64,000 nt of DNA, from assembly GCA_963825685.1 (NCBI GenBank), contig CAWGUD010000021.1:1-64000 (forward strand). Reading direction: 5' to 3'. This document shows positions 32,417-41,998 of this stretch, one piece after another. Origin of the DNA: JAOUEA01 sp963825685 (GTDB taxonomy: Bacteria > Actinomycetota > UBA4738 > HRBIN12). A model generated the notes under the pieces. It saw only the letters and a program-made list of their open reading frames with translations, did not search any database and was not told where the DNA came from. The stretch's first letter is position 1; every line of letters begins with the position of its first letter. A program made the position numbers and the translations under genes.

Positions 32417-33625
32417 CTAGTCCAGTCGGGCGACGATGCGATCGACGATCGCCGTCGCCAGCTCGGCCTTCGTCCAATCCCGCAAGGGCACGTCGTCGCC
32501 GGTCGCATCGAAGATCGCCGCGCGGTTCGTCTCGGACCCGAACCCCGTGCCAGGACGCCCCACTTCGTTCGCCACCAGGAGGTCGACACCTTTGGTCATG
32601 AGCTTGGCCCGGCCGGCCGCCTCGATGTCGTTCGTCTCCGCCGCGAACCCGACCAGCACCGATCCGGGCCGGCGCGCTTCCCCGAGCTCGAGGAGGATGT
32701 CGGGAGTGGGTTCGAGGATGAGCTCGGGGGGCCCATCGCCCTTCTTGAGCTTGCCCGGTGAGACACGCTTCGGGCGGAAATCGGCCACCGCCGCGGCCAT
32801 CACCACCGCATCGGCGGCATCGACGTGGGCGTGGACAGCCGCGCGCATCTGCTCCGCGGACGTGACGTGCTCGGTCTCGACGCCCGGAGGGGGCGCCACC
32901 GTGCCGGGGCCGAGGACGAGGTGCACGCGAGCGCCCCGACGGGCCGCCTCGACGGCGACCGCCACCCCCATCCGGCCGCTGGAGCGGTTGCCGAGGAACC
33001 GCACGGGGTCGATCGCCTCGTACGTGGGCCCCGCCGTGACGACGATCGCCCGTCCGGTCAGGTCGTCGGGCGCCTCGCCCGACGCGGCCTGGGCCACGGT
33101 CGACGAGGCAGCCGCGAGGATGTCTTCGGGCTCGGCCATGCGGCCGGGGCCTTCGTCACCATGGGCGAGCGCGCCGGAAGCGGGTCCGCACACGGTGACG
33201 CCCCGCTCGCGCAGCACCGCGACGTTCCCCCGGGTCGCGGGGTGCTCCCACATGCCCGTGTGCATCGCGGGAGCCACCACGACCGGGCCGGAGTACTCCA
33301 ACAGGATCGACGTCAGCAGGTCGTCTGCCATGCCCGTCGCGAGCCTCGCGAGCAGGTGGGCGGTCGCCGGGGCGACGACGGCCAGATCGGTCTCGTGTGC
33401 GAGGCGGACGTGCAGCACCTCGCCCGGGCGTTCCCAGAGGGAGGTATGCACCGGCCGCCCGGTGAGCGCGGCGAACGTGTCGGGACCGACGAACCGCACG
33501 GCCGACTCGGTCATCACGACCGTGACCTCGGCTCCGGCGCCGGTCAGCAACCGGGCGAGGTGGGCGGACTTGTAGGCGGCGATGCCGCCGGTGACGCCGA
33601 GCAGGACCCGGCGGCCCGCCAGCAT
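32417..33625 (-). CDS. coaBC: Bifunctional phosphopantothenoylcysteine decarboxylase / synthetase
   Basis: This enzyme makes two successive steps of coenzyme A synthesis. The N-terminal flavoprotein CoaC half has GVTGGIAAYKSAHLARLL, the catalytic-site region APAMHTGMWEHPA; the C-terminal CoaB half has VVTAGPTYEAIDPVRFLGNR, SSGRMGVAVA and FRPKRVSPGKLKK. Start ATG 33625 overlaps the rpoZ stop as TGATG; the frame runs open further upstream but there rpoZ is the real gene. 402 residues is normal. Confidence 0.96.
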   Translation of the reverse strand: MLAGRRVLLGVTGGIAAYKSAHLARLLTGAGAEVTVVMTESAVRFVGPDTFAALTGRPVHTSLWERPGEVLHVRLAHETDLAVVAPATAHLLARLATGMADDLLTSILLEYSGPVVVAPAMHTGMWEHPATRGNVAVLRERGVTVCGPASGALAHGDEGPGRMAEPEDILAAASSTVAQAASGEAPDDLTGRAIVVTAGPTYEAIDPVRFLGNRSSGRMGVAVAVEAARRGARVHLVLGPGTVAPPPGVETEHVTSAEQMRAAVHAHVDAADAVVMAAAVADFRPKRVSPGKLKKGDGPPELILEPTPDILLELGEARRPGSVLVGFAAETNDIEAAGRAKLMTKGVDLLVANEVGRPGTGFGSETNRAAIFDATGDDVPLRDWTKAELATAIVDRIVARLD

Positions 33626-33873
33626 CACTCTGCCTCGGCGGGTTCCTCGGTCCGGACGTACTCGATCTTGCCCTCGGCGATCTCCTCGAGGGCGATCGAC
33701 AACGGCTTGTTGCTGAAACCGCTCTCGACCAGCGGCGGGACGAACTCGCCGCGGCCCTCGCCGAGCTGGTTGTAGTAGCTGTTGATCTCCCGGGCGCGCT
33801 TGGCCGCCAGGATCACGAGCGTGTACTTGGAGTCGACGGCGGCGAGCAGATCGTCGATCTTGGGTTCGATCAT
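33625..33873 (-). CDS. rpoZ: RNA polymerase omega subunit
   Basis: The 82-residue omega subunit assists RNA polymerase assembly. Typical parts are PKIDDLLAAVDSKYTLVILA, AAKRAREINSYYNQL and the C-terminal NKPLSIALEEIAEGKIEY. Its ATG overlaps the gmk stop as ATGA and its stop overlaps coaBC, a standard actinobacterial arrangement. Confidence 0.96.
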   Translation of the reverse strand: MIEPKIDDLLAAVDSKYTLVILAAKRAREINSYYNQLGEGRGEFVPPLVESGFSNKPLSIALEEIAEGKIEYVRTEEPAEAE

Positions 33874-34499
33874 GCGGAAGGATCCTCCGTGGGGTCGTGC
33901 GGGCCCTCCGCTGCATCGGATGCAGGGCGAACCCGCGAGGATTCGATGATAGCAGCGACCTGGGTCGACGCCCGGGCAAGCTCGTCGTTCACGACCACGT
34001 GATCGAAGAGGGAACGCTGGGAGAGCTCCCAGTCCGCCTTGGCGAGACGCTCGGCGATCGATGCGTCGGACTCGGTGCCGCGAGACCGCAGCCGGCGCTC
34101 GAGCTCGGCTCGCGACGGCGGTTCGAGCAGGATCATCACGGCGTCGGGCACCCGCTCCCGCACCCAGCCAGCTCCCTCGACGTCGATCTCGAGCACGACG
34201 TCGTTGCCCGCGTCACGGTGCAGTCCGACGGGTCCCGAGGGGGTGCCGTAGCGATGCCCGTGGAAGACCTCCGCCCACTCGAGCATCTCGCCGCCGGCCA
34301 CCATCCGGTCGAAGTCCTCGTCGTCGACGAAGTAGTAGTCGGTGCCGTCGGTCTCCCCCGGCCGCGGCGGACGGGTGGTCGCGCTCACGGACAACGCGAG
34401 ACCGTCGGGGATCCGCGACAGCACCTCGCGCACCACGGTTCCCTTCCCGACGCCGGACGGGCCGGCGATCACGAACAGGGTGCCTCGGCGAGGCGCCAA
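33870..34499 (-). CDS. gmk: Guanylate kinase
   Basis: This enzyme phosphorylates GMP to GDP. The 209-residue protein from TTG 34499 begins LAPRRGTLFVIAGPSGVGKG with the Walker A loop, followed by the GMP-site SATTRPPRPGETDGTDYYFV and EWAEVFHGHRYGTP. Longer starts would overlap mihF, whose stop is at 34510; no strong ribosome binding site precedes the TTG, so translation is probably coupled to mihF. A short polar C-terminal tail overlaps the rpoZ start. Confidence 0.94.
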   Translation of the reverse strand: MAPRRGTLFVIAGPSGVGKGTVVREVLSRIPDGLALSVSATTRPPRPGETDGTDYYFVDDEDFDRMVAGGEMLEWAEVFHGHRYGTPSGPVGLHRDAGNDVVLEIDVEGAGWVRERVPDAVMILLEPPSRAELERRLRSRGTESDASIAERLAKADWELSQRSLFDHVVVNDELARASTQVAAIIESSRVRPASDAAEGPHDPTEDPSA

Positions 34500-34509
34500 G
34501 GCCGGTGGC

Positions 34510-34818
34510 TTACTTCGCGAACTTCGCGAGCAGCTGCTCGCGCTGCTTCGCGCCGAGGCCACGCACGCGCCGCGTGGCGCTGATGTCGAGCTCCTCCATG
34601 AGCTTGGCCGCCCGCACCTTGCCGACGCCGGGCAGGGACTCCAGCACGACCGACACCTTCATCTTCCCGACGGTGTCGTCGTCGCGCCCCAGCACCTGCT
34701 GCAGCGAGAGCTTCCCGGACTTCAGCTCGCCCTTCAGCTCGGCGCGAGCCTTGCGCGCTGCGGCGGCCTTCTTCAGGGCCTCGGTGCGCTGTTCCGGGGT
34801 CAGCTGCGGTAGAGCCAT
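34510..34818 (-). CDS. mihF: Actinobacterial-type integration host factor
   Basis: The 102-residue protein is a small nucleoid DNA-binding protein specific to Actinomycetota (mIHF/sIHF family), unrelated to the enterobacterial HU/IHF fold. It shows the family opening MALPQLTPEQRTEALKKAAA, the helix KSGKLSLQQVL and the helix-two-turn-helix region VLESLPGVGKVRAAKLMEEL followed by RRVRGLGAKQREQLL. ATG 34818 is chosen because AAGGAG lies six bases upstream; an adjacent ATG at 34821 is possible. It heads the gmk-rpoZ-coaBC-metK operon. Confidence 0.96.
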   Translation of the reverse strand: MALPQLTPEQRTEALKKAAAARKARAELKGELKSGKLSLQQVLGRDDDTVGKMKVSVVLESLPGVGKVRAAKLMEELDISATRRVRGLGAKQREQLLAKFAK

Positions 34819-34870
34819 CATGCGCTCCTTCATGTCGTCTGGAGGGTCGAGGGGGTTCGAGAACCCGGGG

Positions 34871-34900
34871 AGTATACGCGGGCCCATCCGACGCCCACAA
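34871..34900 (-). promoter_or_regulatory. Promoter of the mihF housekeeping operon
   Basis: TTGTGG (34895-34900) and TATACT (34871-34876) lie 18 bases apart on the minus strand. A small inverted repeat, GGGTT and AACCC, follows in the leader at about 34850-34867. The promoter would serve mihF through the REC-GGDEF gene. Confidence 0.65.
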
Positions 34901-34954
34901 CGCGCCACGTGCCCGACGACCTGCGGTTTCGCGACCCCACGGCGAGCCCACGAC

Positions 34955-35638
34955 TCACCGAGCGCCGAGCACGATGCCCTTCGCGACGCCCACCGGATCG
35001 TCGGCCGCCGTGATCGGCCGGCCCACGACGAGGTAGTCGGCACCCGCGTCGAGGGCGGCCGACGGGGTCAGCACCCGGACCTGGTCGTCACCGTTGGCAC
35101 CATGCGGCCGGATGCCGGGCACGACGAGGCAGAACCCGTCGCCGCAGACCTGACGCACCTCGGCGACGTCCTCTCCCGACACCACGACGCCGTCCAGCCC
35201 GGCCGCACGCGCCTCGAACGCGAGCGAGGTGGGCGATGCCAACTCCTCGCCCGACATCGACGACAGGACGGTCACCGCGATCACGAGCGGCATCGGGTGC
35301 CCACCCTGCTCGGCGCCGCGAGCGGCGCCGGCGAGCGCCGCGCGCATCATCGCCTCGCCCCCGAGGGCGTGGACGTTCACCATCGCGACGCCGAGCCTCG
35401 CGATGTTCGCGGCGGCATGCTCCACGGTGTTCGGGATGTCGTGGAGCTTCGCGTCGACGAAGACCGGTCCGTGCGCCGCGATGCGACGGACCGCGTGGGG
35501 GCCCTCGGCCCAGCAGAGCTCGAGTCCGACCTTGAGCATGCCCGCGTGCGGCGCGAGATCGGCTGCCAGTCGCTCGGCGGTGTCGAGATCGCTCACATCG
35601 ATCGCGACGACGAGGGGGTTGGACGGCCGAGGGATCAT
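34955..35638 (-). CDS. pyrF: Orotidine 5'-phosphate decarboxylase
   Basis: This enzyme performs the last step of UMP synthesis. Its 227 residues include VVAIDVSDLDTAERLA, the catalytic DAKLHDIPNTVEHAA (Lys and Asp of the D-x-K-x-x-D network), VPGIRPHGANGDDQVRV and the phosphate-binding DYLVVGRPITAADDP. It is the last pyr gene; its ATG overlaps the pyrD stop as ATGA. The downstream gap of about 130 bases holds the mihF promoter. Confidence 0.96.
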   Translation of the reverse strand: MIPRPSNPLVVAIDVSDLDTAERLAADLAPHAGMLKVGLELCWAEGPHAVRRIAAHGPVFVDAKLHDIPNTVEHAAANIARLGVAMVNVHALGGEAMMRAALAGAARGAEQGGHPMPLVIAVTVLSSMSGEELASPTSLAFEARAAGLDGVVVSGEDVAEVRQVCGDGFCLVVPGIRPHGANGDDQVRVLTPSAALDAGADYLVVGRPITAADDPVGVAKGIVLGAR

Positions 35639-36597
35639 CGTCGGTCCTCCTCCGCGTCGCTCGCCGCACCGAACGAAGCGGGCACGCGCAAGCGAGACCG
35701 GACGTCCGCCGGCGTCGCGAGCCCCTTGGCCTTCAGGTAGCGCACGATGCCTTGAGCGACCGAGACCGGCGCCGCAGGGTCGATCAGCGTCGCCGTGCCG
35801 ACCTGCACCGCCCAGGCGCCGGCCAGGAACGCCTCGACCGCGTCCTCACCCGTCCGGATGCCGCCGACGGCGATCACGGGTGTGTCGGGGACCGCCCGTG
35901 AGACGTCGAAGACCGCCCGCAGCGTCATCGGGAGCAGCGCCGGTCCGCTCAGCCATCCCGTCACACCACCGAGGCCCGGTCGCAGTCGCTCCGGCTGCAC
36001 GTCGAGCGCCGGCGGCGAGCCGCCGATCGTCAGCCCCGTCGCCCCTGCCCGCACGACGGCCCCCGCGATCTCGGGCAGGTCGGATGCGTGCAGCGGCAGC
36101 TTCGCGAAGACGGGCACCATCGACATGCGGGCGACCGCGCCGGCGACCTCGGCTGCCCGGTCGGCGTGGGCGCCCAGCATCGGACGCTGCAGCTCGAGAT
36201 CTGGTCCCGACAGGTAGACCTCGATCGCCGAGACCTCGGGCCGTCCCTGCAGCGCCCCGGTCAGCCGCACGTACTCCTCGAGCGTGCCACCGGCGATCGA
36301 GACGACGACGTGGGCGCTCGATCTGGCGAGACGCGGCAGTTCCTCGGCGACGAACGCATCGATGCCGGGGTTCTGCAGGCCGGTGGACCACACGACCCCC
36401 GACGCCGACTCGGCGATCCTGGGCGTGGGCGACCCCCGCTCCGGATCGAGCGTGATCGTGCGACTCACGATCGCTCCGACCTTCCGGAGCTCCACGAGCC
36501 CCGTCAGCTCCTTGCCGGTGCCGGCACAGCCGGCCGCGATCATCACGGGCGTGGTCAGGACGATGCCGCCCAGGTCGACCGCCAGGGATCGCTTCAC
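35635..36597 (-). CDS. pyrD: Dihydroorotate dehydrogenase catalytic subunit, class 1B-like
   Basis: This flavoprotein oxidises dihydroorotate to orotate. Its 320 residues include LTTPVMIAAGCAGTGKELTG, TLDPERGSPTPRIAE, GLQNPGID, PVFAKLPLH and the FMN-phosphate sites VIAVGGIRTGEDAVEAFLAGA and AVQVGTATL. Start GTG 36597 overlaps the pyrK stop as GTGA, and the pyrK partner supports the 1B (NAD-linked) type. The usual active-site Cys loop could not be assigned with confidence. Confidence 0.92.
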   Translation of the reverse strand: MKRSLAVDLGGIVLTTPVMIAAGCAGTGKELTGLVELRKVGAIVSRTITLDPERGSPTPRIAESASGVVWSTGLQNPGIDAFVAEELPRLARSSAHVVVSIAGGTLEEYVRLTGALQGRPEVSAIEVYLSGPDLELQRPMLGAHADRAAEVAGAVARMSMVPVFAKLPLHASDLPEIAGAVVRAGATGLTIGGSPPALDVQPERLRPGLGGVTGWLSGPALLPMTLRAVFDVSRAVPDTPVIAVGGIRTGEDAVEAFLAGAWAVQVGTATLIDPAAPVSVAQGIVRYLKAKGLATPADVRSRLRVPASFGAASDAEEDRR

Positions 36598-37466
36598 CCC
36601 GGCCACGAGCGCACCACCGGCAGTCCCTCGGGAGGCGTCGGCAACATCGTCGGCTCCTCGGAGAGCCACCGATCCCAGAGCACGCGCGCAGGGTTGAAGA
36701 CCGGACCGTCGACGCACGATCTCAGGTGGTCGTACCCACTCCCGTCCTTGCGCGCGACCGGCACGACGCACGTCTGGCAGAGACCCAGCCCACATCCCAT
36801 GCGTTCCTCGACCGCCACCTGGGCCGGGATCGCGCGCTCCTTGCAGAACCCGGCGATCCTCGCGAGCGTCGGCGAGGGCGCGGCCGCGTAGAGGACCTCG
36901 GTCCCCGTGGCCTCGGCCATCTCGGGCAGCACATCCATCACCGACCCACGCTCGCCCAGCGTCCCGTCGGCCGTCACGATCGAGATCGTCTGCGAGAGCC
37001 GCTTCCCCTCGATCGGCTTGAACACCCGTTCCAGTGTCTCGGCGCCGACGACCATGTCGACCCGCTTGTGCCGGGCGAGCAGCTCCTGGGCGAGGAAGTA
37101 GAGCGAGGACGCGCCGTGCCCCTCTGCGACGAGCAGGCAGTTCGTGTGGCGCTTCGGATAGGCGAACGCGGTGCCGAGCGGCCCGATCACCTCGAGGAAC
37201 TCGTGCGCCTTGACGGACATGAGCCACTCCGTGCCCGGGCCGAGCGGATCGACGACGAACTCGAGCGTGCCGGCCCAGCCGCCCCGGCGCGAGGCCTGGT
37301 GCACGGCGAAGTGGCGGCGGAGCAAGAACGCTCGCCCCTCCGGCATCTTGACGGCCAGGAACTGCCCCGGCCGGGCCTTCTCCGCGATCTCGGGCGCCAC
37401 CAGCGTCAGCGAGTGGTACGCACCGAGCTTGCGGGTGGAGAGGATCTCGGCGCGCACGCGCGTCAC
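36594..37466 (-). CDS. pyrK: Dihydroorotate dehydrogenase electron-transfer subunit
   Basis: This iron-sulfur flavoprotein passes electrons from PyrD to NAD. From GTG 37466 (MTRVRAEILSTRKLG) it has 290 residues: a FAD-binding barrel with RPGQFLAVKMPEGRAFLLRR, an NAD-binding domain (LLVAEGHGASSLYFLAQELL) and the [2Fe-2S] ligands MGCGLGLCQTCVVP plus a later HLRSC. The carB frame reads straight into this gene without a stop, so the boundary rests on homology and on the GTGA pattern used by the other genes of this operon. Confidence 0.9.
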   Translation of the reverse strand: MTRVRAEILSTRKLGAYHSLTLVAPEIAEKARPGQFLAVKMPEGRAFLLRRHFAVHQASRRGGWAGTLEFVVDPLGPGTEWLMSVKAHEFLEVIGPLGTAFAYPKRHTNCLLVAEGHGASSLYFLAQELLARHKRVDMVVGAETLERVFKPIEGKRLSQTISIVTADGTLGERGSVMDVLPEMAEATGTEVLYAAAPSPTLARIAGFCKERAIPAQVAVEERMGCGLGLCQTCVVPVARKDGSGYDHLRSCVDGPVFNPARVLWDRWLSEEPTMLPTPPEGLPVVRSWPG

Positions 37467-40400
37467 GCCGGCGGCTCCCCCGCGATCGTGCCCGCGATCG
37501 TGCCGGATCGTGGCCGCGGCCTGGTCGAACGTGAGGCGCCCCTGCATCGGCTCGGCCATGGCCTCGGCATGGTACTCCTGGATCGACCGCGGCTCGGTCG
37601 GGGGGCCGAGCAGGGCCTCGATGCCCCGCACGGCGGCGAACACGCCCGGCAGGGTCGTGACGCACGGGACGCCGGCGCTCGCGGCCGCGGTACGGATGAA
37701 GTACCCGTCGGTGCGGGGACCTCGTCCGAACGGCGTGTTGATCACGAGATCGATCCGGCCCCCCCTGATCATCTCCCCCACGTTGTCGGGGCCTTCGCTC
37801 ATCTTCGCGACACGCTCCACGGCGATCCCGGCACGCTGCAGGACCCCCGCGGTCCCGCCCGTCGCCACGAGCCGGAATCCGAGGTCGGCGAGGCGCTTGA
37901 CCGGGAACACGATCGCCCGCTTGTCACGGTTCGCCACGCTCACGAAGACGGTGCCGCCGGTCGGCAGCGCGTGACCCGCCGCGACCATCGCCTTCGCGAG
38001 GGCCATGCCGGAATCGGCATCGACACCCATGACCTCGCCCGTGGACTTCATCTCGGGGCCGAGCACGGTGTCGACACCGGGGAACCGCCCGAACGGCAGG
38101 ACCGCCGCCTTGACGCTCGTGTGTGACAGGTGACGATAGTGGTGGGGATCGACGGGCAGGGTGCCCTCGGCCGCCAGTTCGGCGAGCGTGCGCCCGGTGA
38201 GCACCCACGTCGCGACCCGGGCCAGCGAGACCCCGATCACCTTCGAGACGAACGGGACCGTGCGCGAGGCTCGCGGGTTCGCCTCGATCACCCAGATCCG
38301 CTCGTCCTTCACCGCCAGCTGCAGGTTCAGCAGGCCCACCACACCGAGGCGCCGGGCGAGCGTGCGCGTGATGTCCTCGATCGTGTCGAGCTCCTCGTCG
38401 GAGAGCGTCGCGGGCGGGATCTGACAGCTCGAGTCGCCCGAGTGCACCCCGGCTTCCTCGATGTGCTCCATCACCCCGCCGACGAACACGTCGCCCGTGG
38501 CATCGGCGACGGCGTCGACATCGACCTCGATCGCACCTTCCAGGAACCGATCGACCAGCACCGGATGGTCGGGCGAGGCGGCCGCGGCGGTCCGGACGAA
38601 GGTCTCGAGCTCCTCGTCGTCGTAGACGATCTCCATCGCGCGCCCCCCGAGCACGTACGACGGCCGCACCACGACCGGGTAGCCGATGCGCCGGGCGACC
38701 TCGCGCGCCTCCTCGATCGTGCGGGCCTCGCCGTGCGGCGGCGCGGGGATCTCGAGCTCCGCGAGGATCTCGGCGAACTTGCCGCGGTCCTCGGCCAGGT
38801 CGATCGCGTCGGGCGAGGTGCCGAGGACGTGGAAGCCTTCCTCGCTCAGGATGCGGGCGAGCCGCAGTGGCGTCTGGCCACCGAGCTGGGCGATCACGCC
38901 CACCGGCTGCTCGGCACGGCAGACCGCCAGCGCGTCCTCGGGCGAGAGCGGCTCGAAGTAGAGCCTGCTCGAGGTGTCGTAGTCGGTCGAGACGGTCTCG
39001 GGGTTGGAGTTCACCATCACCGACTCGAACCCGGCCTGCTCCAGGGCGAACGCCGCGTGCACGCATGCGTAGTCGAACTCGATCCCCTGGCCGATCCGGT
39101 TCGGGCCGGCGCCGAGGATCACGACGCGAGGCCGGACCGCCGGCGCCACCTCGTCTTCCTGCTCGTAGGTCGAGAAGTGGTAGGGCGTGCGGGCGGGGAA
39201 CTCCCCCGCGCAGGTGTCGACGGTCTTGAAGACGGGCGCGACGCCCAAAGCGTCGCGGTGACGGCGAACCGAGGCCTCGGTCGCGCCCGTCAGCACGGCG
39301 AGGCGCGCATCGGACAGCCCGGCTCGCTTGGCATGCCACAGCTCGCGAGCGGTCAGCGTCGACAGTGGCCGCCCTCGAACCGCATCGGCCTCGTCGACGA
39401 CCTCCGCGATCTGCTCGATGAACCAGGGATCGATGCGGGAGGCGGCCGCGACGTCGTCGACGCCGTGCCCGGCGTACAGCGCCCGTTCGACCAGGTGCAG
39501 GCGCTCCTCGGTGGCGACGGCAAGCGTCGCCAACAGGTCCTCTGCCCCCGCCGGCCACTGCCCGGAGACGTCCTCACCGCCGAGATCGAATCCAGCCTTC
39601 TCGATGCCGCGCCATGCCTTCCCCAGCGCTTCCTTGAAGGTTCTGCCGATCGCCATGACCTCCCCGACGGACTTCATCGTCGAGGTCAGGCGAGGGTCGG
39701 CCTCGGAGAACTTCTCGAACGCGAACCGCGGCACCTTCACGACCACGTAGTCGAGCGTCGGTTCGAACGACGCGGGGGTCTCGCCCGTGATGTCGTTCAC
39801 GATCTCGTCCAGGCGGTAGCCGACGGCGAGCAGCGCGGCGATCTTCGCGATCGGGAACCCGGTCGCCTTCGACGCGAGCGCGCTCGAGCGAGACACCCGG
39901 GGGTTCATCTCGATCAGCACCTGCCGCCCCGTCGCCGGATCGACCGCGAACTGCACGTTCGAGCCGCCGGTCTCCACGCCGATCACCCGCAGCACCTGCA
40001 ACGCCGCGTCGCGCATCTGCTGATACTCACGGTCGGTCAAGGTCTGCTGCGGGGCGACGGTGATCGAGTCGCCGGTGTGCACCCCCATCGGGTCGACGTT
40101 CTCGATCGAGCAGACGATGACGCCGTTGTCGTCGGCGTCGCGCATCACCTCGAGCTCGAACTCCTTCCAGCCGGCGATCGACTCCTCGACGAGGATCTCC
40201 GACACCGGCGAGACCTCGAGACCGCGTGCGGCGAGCGTCGCGAGCTCCTGGCGGTTGGCGGCGAACCCGCTGCCGCCCCCACCCATCGTGAACGAGGCCC
40301 GCACGATCAGCGGGTAGCCGATCGAGTCCCCGAGCGCCAGCGCCTCGTCGAGGGTGGTGGCGGTGCCGGCCCTCGGCACATCGAGCCCTGCCTTCAGCAT

Positions 40401-40805
40401 CGCGTCCTTGAAGCCGCTCCGGTCCTCGGCGCGGTGGATCGCTTCGAGCGAGGCACCGATCAGCGTGATGCCGAGCCGGTCGAGATCGCCGGACTCCGCG
40501 AGCGCGACCGCGACGTTCAGCGCGGTCTGGCCTCCGAGCGTCGGGAGCAGCGCGTCGGGACGTTCGCGCTCGCAGATCGCGAGGACCGACGCCGGCGTGA
40601 GCGGCTCGATGTACGTGCGGTCGGCGAACTCGGGGTCGGTCATGATCGTCGCCGGGTTCGAGTTCACCAGGGCCACCTCGAAGCCCTCGCGCCGCAGCAC
40701 CTTGCACGCCTGGGTGCCCGAGTAGTCGAACTCGCAGGCCTGTCCGATCACGATCGGTCCCGACCCGATCACCATGATCTTGTGGAGGTCTGTCCGCTTC
40801 GGCAT
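37463..40805 (-). CDS. carB: Carbamoyl-phosphate synthase large subunit
   Basis: The large subunit makes carbamoyl phosphate from bicarbonate, ammonia and two ATP, for UMP and arginine. It opens MPKRTDLHKIMVIGSGPIVI and shows two ATP-grasp halves: first QACEFDYSGTQACKVLRREG and GGGGSGFAANRQEL, second GPNRIGQGIEFDYACVHAAF and VVRPSYVLGGRAMEIVYDDE. The MGS-like C-terminal regulatory domain (KRLADLGFRLVATGGTAGVL) follows. The frame is intact for about 1110 residues but lacks its own stop; a one-base shift in the G-rich stretch near 37475-37490 would end it at the TGA of GTGA at 37463. Start overlaps the carA stop as TGATG. Confidence 0.95.
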
Positions 40806-41998
40806 CAGGGCCCCGTTCCCGGGCCGCCGGCCATCAGCCGCCGGAACTCGTCGAAGAGGTAGCGGGAGTCGTGCGGGCCGGGCGCGGCCTCCGGGTGGTA
40901 CTGCACGCTGAACGCGGGCACGTCGAGGCATCGCAGGCCTTCGAGCGTTCCGTCGTTGAGGTTCCAGTGGGTCAGGGCGACGCGTCCGCGGTCGCTCAGC
41001 GCCGTCCCGTCGGCACCGCGCTCCCACCCGAGGGGGTCGACCGCGAACCCGTGGTTGTGGCTCGTGATCTCGACGGCCCCCGTCTGCAGGTTCTTCACGG
41101 GCTGGTTCACCCCTCGGTGACCGAACGGCATCTTGTACGTCCGTCCGCCCAGCGCCAGTCCGAGCAGCTGGTGACCGAGGCAGATGCCGAACACGGGCAC
41201 CTTGCCCAGCAGGGTCCGGGTGGCGTCGATGCCGTACGTCGTCGCCGCCGGATCGCCGGGACCGTTCGACAGGAACACCCCGTCGTAGCCTCCCGACGCG
41301 ATCTCGGCGGACGGGGTGTGGGCCGGGAAGACGGTCGCCTCGATGCCGCTCGCGGCGAGGCGCCGAAGGATGGTGCGCTTCATGCCGAAGTCGTACGCCG
41401 CGACCCTGAAGACTCGGCCGAGATCGGTGGTGGCCGGGCCCACCAGATCTCGGGCCTCGTAGACCGAGGCCGAGCTGACGCGGGCGGCGAGGTCGGCGCC
41501 GGCCATCCCCGGCATGGCGCGCACGCGTTCGGTGAGCGACTCGGGGACGAGATCCACGGTCGAGACCGCCGCCCTCATCGATCCCCGCTCGCGGAGGAGA
41601 CGGGTGAGCCGACGCGTGTCGATACCCTCGATCCCGGTGATCGCTGCCCTCGACAGCGCCTCGGCCAGCGTCGATTCCGATCGCCACGACGAGGCGCGCC
41701 GTGACGCCTCGCGCACCGCGAACCCCGCGACCTGGATCGCGACGGACTCCGGGTCCTCGTGGTTCATCCCGTAGTTGCCCTGATGCGGCGAGGTCATCAC
41801 CACGATCTGCCCGGCGTACGACGGATCGGTGAGCACCTCTTGGTAGCCGGCCATCCCGGTGTTGAAGACGGCCTCGCCGAAGGACTCCCCCTCGGCGCCG
41901 AAGGCCGTGCCGTGGAAGGCGCTGCCGTCCTCCAGCACCAGCACGGCGTCAGGGCCGCGGACCGGCCGGGGCGCCGAGCGCGGTTCCGTCAGGACCAT
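40805..41998 (-). CDS. carA: Carbamoyl-phosphate synthase small subunit
   Basis: This is the glutamine amidotransferase subunit, 397 residues. The N-terminal CPSase domain has LEDGSAFHGTAFGAEGESFG, EAVFNTGMAGYQEVLTDPSY and SPHQGNYGMNHEDPES; the class I GATase domain has FLSNGPGDPAA, the nucleophile loop FGICLGHQLLGLALG and SVQYHPEAAPGP with catalytic His and Glu. Its ATG directly follows the pyrC TAG (TAGATG), and its stop overlaps carB. Confidence 0.97.
   Translation of the reverse strand: MVLTEPRSAPRPVRGPDAVLVLEDGSAFHGTAFGAEGESFGEAVFNTGMAGYQEVLTDPSYAGQIVVMTSPHQGNYGMNHEDPESVAIQVAGFAVREASRRASSWRSESTLAEALSRAAITGIEGIDTRRLTRLLRERGSMRAAVSTVDLVPESLTERVRAMPGMAGADLAARVSSASVYEARDLVGPATTDLGRVFRVAAYDFGMKRTILRRLAASGIEATVFPAHTPSAEIASGGYDGVFLSNGPGDPAATTYGIDATRTLLGKVPVFGICLGHQLLGLALGGRTYKMPFGHRGVNQPVKNLQTGAVEITSHNHGFAVDPLGWERGADGTALSDRGRVALTHWNLNDGTLEGLRCLDVPAFSVQYHPEAAPGPHDSRYLFDEFRRLMAGGPGTGP

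Noticed and set aside
38130..40862. A 910-residue plus-strand frame opposite carB
   Set aside because: carB is fully conserved on the minus strand; the antisense frame has no recognisable domain.
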